A DNA stretch of 64,000 bases. Source: Streptomyces rapamycinicus NRRL 5491 (GTDB lineage Bacteria > Actinomycetota > Actinomycetes > Streptomycetales > Streptomycetaceae). Shown one piece after another: positions 57,699 through 64,000 of this stretch. The notes beneath the pieces are model-generated. The model did not search any database. It was not told the origin of the DNA and was given only the letters and a program-made list of their open reading frames with translations. The translations under genes were made by a program, and so were the position numbers. The DNA lies in the NCBI RefSeq assembly GCF_024298965.1, contig NZ_CP085193.1:10292001-10356000 (forward strand). The letters run 5' to 3'. Every line of letters starts with the position of its first letter. Position 1 is the stretch's first letter.

Positions 57699-58681
57699 GC
57701 GTCGCGCCCGGTCTGCAGCCGGAATCCTGGCATCTGCTGAGCCTGCTGGAGCAGGCCCCGGGTCTTCAGGCCCTCGGCGACACCCTCGCCGACCTGGCCG
57801 ACGAGGGCCATCCCGTGGTCGTCGGCACCGCCGACCTGAAGTACTCCAACGGACTGGTGCGCTTCCAGGAACGCCACCCGGACAAGTACCTCCAGTTCGG
57901 GATCTCCGAGCAGCACATGGTGTCCACCGCGGCGGGCCTGGCCACCACCGGCCTGCGGCCCTACGTCGCCACCTTCGCGTCCTTCATGGCGCTGCTGGCC
58001 TGCGAACAGATCCGCACCGACGTCGCGTACACCCGCCAGCCGGTCCGGCTGATCGGCCACCACGCGGGGATCACCCTGGGCTTCTACGGGACCTCCCACC
58101 ACGCCACCGAGGACCTCGCCATCACCCGGAGCATCGCCGGGCTCACCGTGGTCGCACCGGCCGACACCGCGGCCCTGGCCGCGGCGCTGCGCGCCTCGGT
58201 GGATCTCCCGGGCCCGGTCTACTTCCGGATCGGCCGTGGCCGGGACCCGGACGTCTACCCGGCGGGCACCACCCTGGAGATCGGGAAGGCGGTCGAGCAC
58301 GGAACGGGGAGCGACCTCACGCTCATCGCCACCGGCTCCATGGTCCACCCCGCCCTGGGGGCCGCGGCGGCGCTCAACGCGGACGGGTACGACGTCGGGG
58401 TGCTCGACATGCACACCGTCAAACCCCTCGACGAGGAGGCGGTGCTGGCCGCCGCGCGGCGCTCCCGGCTGCTGATGACGGTGGAGGAGCACAATGTGCT
58501 CGGCGGTCTCGGCGGCGCGGTGGCCGAGCTGATCAGCGAGCACGGCATACCGGTCCGGCTGCACCGCCACGGGATCCGCGACCAGTACAGCCTCATCGGC
58601 CCGCCCACCCATCTCTACCGGCACTACCGGCTGGACGCCCCCGGAGTCGAGGCGGAAGCCCGCGAAGCGCTCCTCGCCTAG
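57695..58681 (+). CDS. Transketolase, C-terminal (pyrimidine-binding) subunit
   Basis: 328 residues. Seen: VVVGTADLKYSNGLVRFQERHPDKYLQFGISEQHMVSTAAGLA, where GISEQHM carries the Glu that activates ThDP; FASFMALLACEQIRTDVAYT; and the transketolase C domain (TLIATGSMVHPALGAA, VLDMHTVKPLDEEAV). GTG at 57695 overlaps the previous stop (GTGA), ensuring equal subunits. Its end lies in a 20-bp tandem duplication that changes the second TAG to CAG. Confidence 0.87.
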   Translation: MSVAPGLQPESWHLLSLLEQAPGLQALGDTLADLADEGHPVVVGTADLKYSNGLVRFQERHPDKYLQFGISEQHMVSTAAGLATTGLRPYVATFASFMALLACEQIRTDVAYTRQPVRLIGHHAGITLGFYGTSHHATEDLAITRSIAGLTVVAPADTAALAAALRASVDLPGPVYFRIGRGRDPDVYPAGTTLEIGKAVEHGTGSDLTLIATGSMVHPALGAAAALNADGYDVGVLDMHTVKPLDEEAVLAAARRSRLLMTVEEHNVLGGLGGAVAELISEHGIPVRLHRHGIRDQYSLIGPPTHLYRHYRLDAPGVEAEAREALLA

Positions 58682-58704
58682 AACCGAAGCGCTGCTCGCC
58701 CAGA
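58663..58704. repeat. 20-bp duplication carrying the stop codon
   Basis: CGAAGCGCTCCTCGCCTAGA (58663-58682, with the TAG stop) and CGAAGCGCTGCTCGCCCAGA (58685-58704), 18 of 20 identical; one of the two differences alters the stop. Confidence 0.75.
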
Positions 58705-58721
58705 GCCGCTAGGCGCGAGAT

Positions 58722-58750
58722 GCCCGCCCCGGGATTCCTCCGGGGCGGGC
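58722..58750. terminator. Bidirectional terminator hairpin
   Basis: 11-bp perfect arms GCCCGCCCCGG / CCGGGGCGGGC, 7-nt loop, between the convergent transketolase and IclR genes. Confidence 0.8.
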
Positions 58751-58779
58751 GCCGTGTCCTGGGCCGTCGGTCCCTTCCG

Positions 58780-59571
58780 TCAGCCGAAGTCGGCGACGGC
58801 GCCGGTGACGGCCTTCCAGCCCAGCGCCCGCGAAATCTCCTGGCCGGCCTCGACCAAACGCTCGCGCAGACCGGCCGGGTCGGTGCCGAGGATCGCCTCC
58901 CGGACCCCGCTGATGGACAGGGCGGCACGGACCTGTCCCCGGTAGTCCAGGATCGGGACGCCGAGCGCGGCCACACCGACTGTCACGTCCTGGTCGCTGA
59001 CCGAGATCCCACTGTCGGAGGTCTGCTCCAGCACCGGGACCAGCGAGTCCGCCGTGACCGGAGTGGACGGGGTGAACCGCTCCAAGGGCCCCTGCTCAAG
59101 GTAGTCCGACCAGGCCGAGCGGTCCTGGAAGGCCAGCAGGGCGCGGGAGGCCGCCCCGGCGTGCAGCGGCAGCGCACCGCCGAGTTTCAGGGCGAGGGAC
59201 TGGACCCGTCGGCCGTCCAGCCGCTCGATGCACACCGCCTCGCGGCCGCGCTGGACGCACAGGTACACCGTCTCGCCGGTCTCGTCGTGGAGGCGCTCCA
59301 TCACCGGTTGCGCGAAGCGCCGTTCGTCGAAACGCTCCACCACGGCGGTGCCGAGGCTGAGCAGATGGAATCCCAGGCGGAAGGTGCCGCGTCGGCTGCC
59401 GCCCTCCACCATGTCCAGGCCTTGGAGGCTCGACAGCAGTCGGTATACCGAGCTGCGGGGCTCACCCAGCTCCTCCGCGAGCTGCGCGGCCGTCGCCTCG
59501 CCTCTCGCCGCGAGCAGGTCGAGGACCTCAACGGACTTCCGGACGAGAGCCAGACCACCATCTTGTGCCAC
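58780..59571 (-). CDS. IclR-family transcriptional regulator
   Basis: 263 residues. Winged helix: LALVRKSVEVLDLLAARGEATAAQLAEELGEPRSSVYRLLSSL, of which AEELGEPRSSVYRLLSSL is the recognition part; then an effector domain with VYLCVQRGREAVCIERLDG, GGALPLHAGAASRALLAF and VTVGVAALGVPILDYRG. GTG start at 59571. It adjoins the transketolase operon convergently. It is the best candidate in the window for the factor that reads the 33-bp element. Confidence 0.87.
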   Translation of the reverse strand: MAQDGGLALVRKSVEVLDLLAARGEATAAQLAEELGEPRSSVYRLLSSLQGLDMVEGGSRRGTFRLGFHLLSLGTAVVERFDERRFAQPVMERLHDETGETVYLCVQRGREAVCIERLDGRRVQSLALKLGGALPLHAGAASRALLAFQDRSAWSDYLEQGPLERFTPSTPVTADSLVPVLEQTSDSGISVSDQDVTVGVAALGVPILDYRGQVRAALSISGVREAILGTDPAGLRERLVEAGQEISRALGWKAVTGAVADFG

Positions 59572-59611
59572 GAGAGCAAAGATATCACTCAGCGGACAGA
59601 GCGACTACTGG

Positions 59612-60136
59612 TCAGTAATCGATGGCGGGGGCGGCGCGGGGTGCCGGGATCCGGCCGTCCCGTACGCGGCGCCGGAACCAGATGACCTTTCCGGTGGCGG
59701 TGACGCGGGTGCCGAAGGTGTCGGCGAGCGCGGCGACGAGGAGCAGCCCGCGGCCGCTCTCGGCGTCGGGGTCGCTGGGGCGCGGCCGGGGCGCCTCGTG
59801 GCAGCCGTCCCCGACCTGGCAGATCACACAGCATCCGCGGCGCAGCCGGAGCCGCAGCCACACGGGCCCTTCGGCGTGCTCGATCGCGTTGGTCACCAGC
59901 TCGTCCACCATCAGGACGATGTCGTCGGCGGCGGTGTCGGGCACCCCCCAGCTGCGCAGGGCGCCCGCCGCGGTACGGCGGGCCCGGCCCACGGCGGCCG
60001 GGTCGGAGGCCAGCCGCAGGGCCAGCCCGCGCGGGGTGGTGTGGACATCGGGCGGACCCGTCCGCCGGCGCGGCGGCGGGCCGTTGGGTGGTGAGGGGGA
60101 CACGGTGGCGACCGCGCCCGCTGGGTTCACTGTCAT
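59612..60136 (-). CDS. Lone HATPase (anti-sigma/kinase-like ATP-binding) protein
   Basis: 174 residues with one GHKL ATPase domain after a disordered Pro-rich N-terminus: N-box VDELVTNAIEHA, G1 VGDGCHEAP, G2 SGRGLLLVAALADTFG. Such single-domain proteins in Streptomyces are RsbW/SpoIIAB-like regulators. AAAGGAG precedes the ATG at 60134-60136. Its Cys pair in RRGCCVICQV is unusual. Divergent from the second sugar importer; no partner anti-anti-sigma gene is seen. Confidence 0.85.
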   Translation of the reverse strand: MTVNPAGAVATVSPSPPNGPPPRRRTGPPDVHTTPRGLALRLASDPAAVGRARRTAAGALRSWGVPDTAADDIVLMVDELVTNAIEHAEGPVWLRLRLRRGCCVICQVGDGCHEAPRPRPSDPDAESGRGLLLVAALADTFGTRVTATGKVIWFRRRVRDGRIPAPRAAPAIDY

Positions 60137-60218
60137 TTCCGTACTCCTTTCCGGGCGCTGTGCGGTCCGGAAGGGGGTTGTGGCCGACTCCGTCGGGAAG
60201 GGGGCCACCTCCCAGCCT

Positions 60219-60315
60219 CGTAGTGATTTCTGCGATAGTCAAGATCGTTCGAGGAAATTTCTACGCAATTTCGAGGCGCGGTTCATGTCGGACGTATGTC
60301 GTAGAAATTTCTTCG
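60219..60315. promoter_or_regulatory. Three copies of a CGTAGAAATTTCTWCG element
   Basis: CGTAGTGATTTCTGCG (60219-60234), the inverse copy CGAGGAAATTTCTACG (60250-60265) and CGTAGAAATTTCTTCG (60300-60315). Copies 2 and 3 are a 15-of-16 inverted repeat, and each has its own GAAATTTC palindrome. Spacings of 31 and 50 bp are near three and five helical turns. Between the divergent HATPase and importer genes. The 380-bp region 60137-60517 otherwise shows no gene. Confidence 0.75.
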
Positions 60316-60517
60316 AGGCATATTGACAGTGCTCGAAACCTCTGCGACGTTGTGGATCGAGCCGCTGAGCACGTCCCACCGGCCATCCCCAGCCCGATCA
60401 GGGCCGAGCCGGCCGATGAACGCGTCGGCACCGACAGTCCCCGCTGCCGCGAACCGGCACCCGGCGGGCGGCGCACTTCCCCCAGCCACCCCCCGCACGT
60501 CGAGAAAAGGCAATCTC

Positions 60518-61573
60518 ATGGCAGATCGCGTCATGCCGCGCCACAGAGCGCTCGCGGCCTTGTCCGCCGGAATCGGTCTCACCCTGCTGCTCACCTCATG
60601 CGGGAGCGGCCTCAGCGGCCACGGTGACGACAAGACCATCGTCGGCCTCGTCACCAAGACCAACGACAACCCCTTCTACGTGAAGATGCGCGAGGGCGCC
60701 CAGAAGAAGGCCCGCCAGCTCGGCGTGGACCTGAGGACCTTCGCCGGCAAGGGCCAGGCCGACAACGACTCACAGGTCAAGGCCATCGAGAACCTGGTGG
60801 CGGCGGGTGCCAAGGGCATTCTGATCACCCCGGCCGACTCCGGCGCGATCATCCCCGCCATCGACCGGGCGCGGAAGGCCGGTGTCATGGTCGTCGCCCT
60901 GGACTCGCCGACGGAACCGGCATCCGCGGTGGACGCCACCTTCGCCACCGACAACCGGCTGGCCGGCCGCATGATCGGCAAGTGGGCCAAGGCGCGGATG
61001 GCCGGCAAGCGGCCGAGGGTCGCCCTGCTGGACCTCAGCTCCGAGCAGGTCAAGGTCGATGTCCTGCGGGATCAGGGCTTTCTGGAGGGCTTCGGCGTCG
61101 ATGTCCGGAACCCGAACCGGATCGGCGACGAGCGCGACTCCCGGATCGTCGGCCACGAGGTGACCGGCGCCAACGAGGAGGGCGGGCGCGACGCCATGGA
61201 GAAGCTGCTCCAGAAGGACGGCTCCATCAACCTCGTCTACACCATCAACGAGCCCACGGCGGCGGGTGCCTATCAGGCCGTCAAGGCGGCCGGTAAGCAG
61301 AAGGACATCACCATCGTCTCCGTCGACGGCGGCTGTCCCGGCGTCAAGAACGTGGCTGGCGGCGTCATCGGCGCGACCTCGATGCAGTTCCCCGTGAAGA
61401 TGGCCGCCGATGGCCTCGCCGCCGTGGCCGCGCACACCAAGGACGGCGGCAAGGGCTCCGGCTCTTCCGGACAGGGCTTCACCAACACCGGAGTCTCCCT
61501 CATCACGGACACCCCCGTATCCGGTCTGGATTCGCAGAAGTCGGACTGGGGCCTGCGCCACTGCTGGGGCTAG
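60518..61573 (+). CDS. Sugar ABC importer, substrate-binding lipoprotein
   Basis: 351 residues: lipobox LLTSC (Cys28), then TIVGLVTKTNDNPFYVKMREGAQKKARQLGVDLRTF, QVKAIENLVAAGAKGILITPADSGAIIPAIDRA, VDATFATDNRLAGRMIGKWA, YTINEPTAAGAYQAVKAAG and VSVDGGCPGV: a fructose/ribose-type binding fold. ATG at 60518 with GAAAAGG. First gene of the order binding protein, permease, ATPase. Confidence 0.9.
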   Translation: MADRVMPRHRALAALSAGIGLTLLLTSCGSGLSGHGDDKTIVGLVTKTNDNPFYVKMREGAQKKARQLGVDLRTFAGKGQADNDSQVKAIENLVAAGAKGILITPADSGAIIPAIDRARKAGVMVVALDSPTEPASAVDATFATDNRLAGRMIGKWAKARMAGKRPRVALLDLSSEQVKVDVLRDQGFLEGFGVDVRNPNRIGDERDSRIVGHEVTGANEEGGRDAMEKLLQKDGSINLVYTINEPTAAGAYQAVKAAGKQKDITIVSVDGGCPGVKNVAGGVIGATSMQFPVKMAADGLAAVAAHTKDGGKGSGSSGQGFTNTGVSLITDTPVSGLDSQKSDWGLRHCWG

Positions 61574-61652
61574 CCCCGCGCACCACCGCCGGGGCCCACC
61601 CGGCGGACGTCCGGCACATCCACAAATCCCTTACCGTTTCCAGGAGTTGACC

Positions 61653-62690
61653 GTGGTGCACGACACCCTCCCGCCAACCGCCGCAGACCCTCCCACCACC
61701 CGGCCGCAGGCGCGCGGAGCGCTCGCCCGCGGACAGGCGGCCCTGCACACCAAGCCGCTGCTCGGCCCCCTCATCGTGCTGCTCCTCGCCTCGCTGTTCT
61801 TCAGCGTGTGGGTGGGGTCCCGGTTCAGCGATCCGCTCAATATCTCGCTGATCGTCCAGCAGGTGCAGATCATCGGCATGGTCGGCATCGCCCAGACGCT
61901 GATCGTGCTGACCGCGGGCATCGATCTGTCGGTCGGGGCCATCACCGTGCTCGCCTCCGTGGTGATGGGCAAGCTGGCGGTGGACCACGGTCTGCCGGTG
62001 CCCCTGGCCCTGCTGCTCGGTGTCGTCATCGGCGGCGTCTGCGGCGGACTCAACGGTGTGCTGGTCACCCGGTTCCGCATTCCGCCGTTCATCGCCACGC
62101 TCGGCACCCTCAGCGTCTTCTCCGCCCTCACCCTCTTCTACTCGCGGAGCGAGACCATCCGGGCCCAGGACGTGCCGCCCCTGCTGAGCTGGCCGGGCCG
62201 CTCCATCAATGTCCTGGGCACCGATGTCACCTACAGCTCGCTGATGATGATCGGCTGCTTCGCCGCCGTGGCCTATCTGCTGCGGGGCACCGCGTGGGGC
62301 GCCCATCTGCACGCGGTGGGCGACAACCGTGAGGGGGCCCGCCTCAGCGGGATCCGCACCGGCCGGGTGCTGCTCAGCGTGTATGTGGTGGCGGGGCTGA
62401 TCTGCGGCCTGGCCGCGTGGTTCCTCATCGGGCGGATCGGCTCGGTCAGCCCGCAGGCCGGTGAGAACCTCAACCTCCAGTCCATCACCGCCGTCGTCAT
62501 CGGCGGCACCAGCCTCTTCGGCGGCCGTGGCCATGTCCTCGGCACCCTGCTGGGCTCCCTCATCGTGGGCGTGTTCAGCAGCGGACTCGCGCTGTCCGGA
62601 GTGGACGCCCTGTGGCAGGTCTTCACCGTGGGTGTCCTGGTGATCGTGGCAGTCGCCGCCGACCAGTGGATCCGGAAGGTGGCGGCATGA
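61653..62690 (+). CDS. Sugar ABC importer permease, RbsC type
   Basis: 345 residues, about ten membrane helices. VGIAQTLIVLTAGIDLSVGAITVLASVVMG, RFRIPPFIATLGTLSVFSAL, AVGDNREGARLSGIRTGRVLL and QSITAVVIGGTSLFGGRGHVLGTLLGSLIVGV are all family-typical. GTG at 61653 (CAGGAG upstream); a second GTG follows directly. The ATPase start overlaps the stop. Confidence 0.9.
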   Translation: MVHDTLPPTAADPPTTRPQARGALARGQAALHTKPLLGPLIVLLLASLFFSVWVGSRFSDPLNISLIVQQVQIIGMVGIAQTLIVLTAGIDLSVGAITVLASVVMGKLAVDHGLPVPLALLLGVVIGGVCGGLNGVLVTRFRIPPFIATLGTLSVFSALTLFYSRSETIRAQDVPPLLSWPGRSINVLGTDVTYSSLMMIGCFAAVAYLLRGTAWGAHLHAVGDNREGARLSGIRTGRVLLSVYVVAGLICGLAAWFLIGRIGSVSPQAGENLNLQSITAVVIGGTSLFGGRGHVLGTLLGSLIVGVFSSGLALSGVDALWQVFTVGVLVIVAVAADQWIRKVAA

Positions 62691-63514
62691 ATCCCCGGAA
62701 CGATCCCCGGAACACCACCACCGACGTACTCGCCCTCCAGGCGCGCGGCCTGGTCAAGCGCTACGGACATGTCACCGCCCTCGGCGGGGCCGATGTGGAG
62801 CTGCGGGCCGGTGAGGTCCTCGCCGTCATCGGCGACAACGGAGCCGGCAAGTCGACGCTCATCAAGTGCCTCTCCGGGGCGGAGGTCCCCGACGCCGGGG
62901 AGATCCGCCTCTTCGGGGAGCCGGTGCGGTTCCGCAACCCCCTGGACGCGCGGGACCACGGACTGGAGACCGTCTACCAGAACCTGGCCGTCGCGCCCTC
63001 CCGGGACATTCCCGCCAACCTCTTCCTCGGCCGTGAGCGCCGCAGGTCCGGCCCGCTCGGCAGCGTCTTCCGGCTGCTGGACAAGAAGGGGATGCGCGAG
63101 GAGACCCGGGAACTGCTCACCTCCCTCGGGCTGCTGACCATCCAGAACTTCTCCCAGCCGGTGGAGACGCTCTCCGGCGGGCAGCGCCAGGGCGTCGCCG
63201 TGGCACGCGCCGCCTGCTTCGGCAGCCGGGTGATCATCATGGACGAGCCGACGGCGGCGCTCGGGGTGCGGGAGTCGCAGCGGGTGCTCGACCTCATCCG
63301 CGAAATCCGCAGCCGGGGCGTGCCGGTCATCCTGATCAGCCACGACATGCCGCATGTCTTCGACGTCGCCGACCGCATCCACGTCCAGCGGCTGGGCCGG
63401 CGCGTCGCCCTGGTGCGCACCTCCGACATCTCGATGCCCGACGCCGTCGCCCTGATGACCGGAGCGCTGGACCCCGCGGAGCTCGACGGCAGATCCCCGG
63501 CGGGCACCCCGTGA
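62687..63514 (+). CDS. Sugar ABC importer ATPase, single-domain type
   Basis: 275 residues: Walker A IGDNGAGKSTLIKCL, signature LSGGQRQGVAVARAA, Walker B VIIMDEPTAALG, switch His LISHDMPHVFDVADR. Unlike the first importer (39301-40860) it has one ATPase domain, as in FrcA-type fructose importers that work as homodimers. ATG overlaps the permease stop (ATGA). Confidence 0.9.
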   Translation: MNPRNDPRNTTTDVLALQARGLVKRYGHVTALGGADVELRAGEVLAVIGDNGAGKSTLIKCLSGAEVPDAGEIRLFGEPVRFRNPLDARDHGLETVYQNLAVAPSRDIPANLFLGRERRRSGPLGSVFRLLDKKGMREETRELLTSLGLLTIQNFSQPVETLSGGQRQGVAVARAACFGSRVIIMDEPTAALGVRESQRVLDLIREIRSRGVPVILISHDMPHVFDVADRIHVQRLGRRVALVRTSDISMPDAVALMTGALDPAELDGRSPAGTP

Positions 63515-63554
63515 CCGCACCCAGCGACCCCACCCCCACCCACCGGGAGCAGGC

Positions 63555-64000
63555 ATGAACACCACACGGCCCGCCGTGCGCCCCGTCTCCGGCACCCCCC
63601 TCACCGGCACCTTCACCGCCCCGCCGGAGGCCGGACCGGACGATGTGACGCTGTGGTGGCTCGGGCAGGCCGGATTCGCCCTGCGCCACCGCGGCGGGCT
63701 GATCCTGATCGACCCGTATCTCTCGGACACCCTCGCCGAGAAGTACCGCGGCAAGCTCTTCCCGCACCGCCGGATGCACCCCGCCCCGGTGGCACCGGAG
63801 GCCATCCGCGGGGTGGACGCGGTGCTGTGCACCCATGGACACACCGACCACATGGACCCGGGCACCATCCGGGCCCTGCTCCCGCACAACGATCCGCGCT
63901 TCGTCGTCCCGCGCGCCGAGCGGGCCCGGGCCCTGGAGCGTGGCGTACCCGCCGCCCGGCTGACCGGGACCACCGCGGGTGAGCGCGTGGAACTGGACGG
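63555..64000 (+). CDS. MBL-fold metallo-hydrolase, UlaG-like (3' end outside window)
   Basis: 148 residues seen. MTLWWLGQAGFALRHRGGLILIDPYLSD-like start (here VTLWWLGQAGFALRH), then the metal-binding motif CTHGHTDHMDPGT (HxHxDH). The family contains L-ascorbate-6-phosphate lactonase UlaG and related hydrolases. 40 bp after the ATPase gene in the same direction, so likely in the importer operon and acting on the imported compound or its phosphate. Ribosome site GGGAGCAGG. No stop before the window end. Confidence 0.82.
   Translation, partial: MNTTRPAVRPVSGTPLTGTFTAPPEAGPDDVTLWWLGQAGFALRHRGGLILIDPYLSDTLAEKYRGKLFPHRRMHPAPVAPEAIRGVDAVLCTHGHTDHMDPGTIRALLPHNDPRFVVPRAERARALERGVPAARLTGTTAGERVELD

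Noticed and set aside
56838..58681. Sulfosugar transketolase (sulfo-TK) pathway
   Set aside because: Split transketolase fits, but no sulfoquinovosidase, sulfosugar isomerase or sulfolactaldehyde enzyme is visible in the window.

Overview
The window looks like a chromosomal segment of Streptomyces or a close relative. It is very GC-rich, uses many GTG starts, has short 4-nt start/stop overlaps inside operons, and carries actinobacterial families (ECF41 sigma factor, DUF1996, DUF2165, CGNR regulator, HutC/GntR and IclR regulators, lipoprotein solute-binding proteins). I see no insertion sequence, phage gene, tRNA, rRNA or CRISPR array.

Layout. 1-8.3 kb: an oxidative catabolic cluster (SDR, FMN 2-hydroxyacid oxidase, ketoglutarate-semialdehyde-type dehydrogenase, Zn alcohol dehydrogenase, 2-keto-4-pentenoate hydratase family) with TAAGAC / GACGCTGTC operator-like sites that recur upstream of an IclR gene, interrupted by a TetR/F420-reductase-like pair with three identical-type palindromes. 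8.3-17.7 kb: FHA protein, PL7 alginate lyase, receptor-like Ser/Thr kinase, DUF305, DUF1996 and DUF2165 proteins, and an ECF41 sigma factor with its AhpD-like partner gene behind an exact ECF41-type promoter. 17.7-21 kb: cobalamin riboswitch and a BtuFCD-like importer. 15.5-26.2 kb also holds three decayed genes (an Ig-like fragment, an M1 peptidase with its catalytic core deleted, and an old-yellow-enzyme remnant).

26.3-32.1 kb: a secreted polysaccharide lyase facing a tight three-gene operon of L-amino-acid-oxidase-like flavoenzyme, ThDP-dependent 2-oxoacid enzyme and a PixA-family inclusion-body protein. This operon is the best candidate for an undescribed system. 32.1-39.2 kb: redox genes and an efflux pump with their LysR and MarR regulators.

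39.3-63.9 kb: a large sugar/polyol catabolic superlocus. It has two RbsABC-type importers, an FGGY kinase, four zinc dehydrogenases, four SDRs, an SMP-30 lactonase, a mutarotase-like protein, a split (two-subunit) transketolase, an MHS-type transporter, GntR and IclR regulators and the start of an UlaG-like metallo-hydrolase. A 33-bp element occurs three times here, each time in the same orientation relative to its gene, and seems to tie three of these operons into one regulon. A separate palindrome pair (TTGACATCCTGTACG...) links the kinase and the SDR-ADH operon to the GntR protein. The most economical reading is import of a polyol or branched/rare sugar, oxidation to a ketose, phosphorylation and two-carbon transfer by the split transketolase. 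The substrate is not known.

Recurrent small-scale features are long perfect hairpins at convergent gene ends and short tandem duplications that carry the stop codon at several gene ends.
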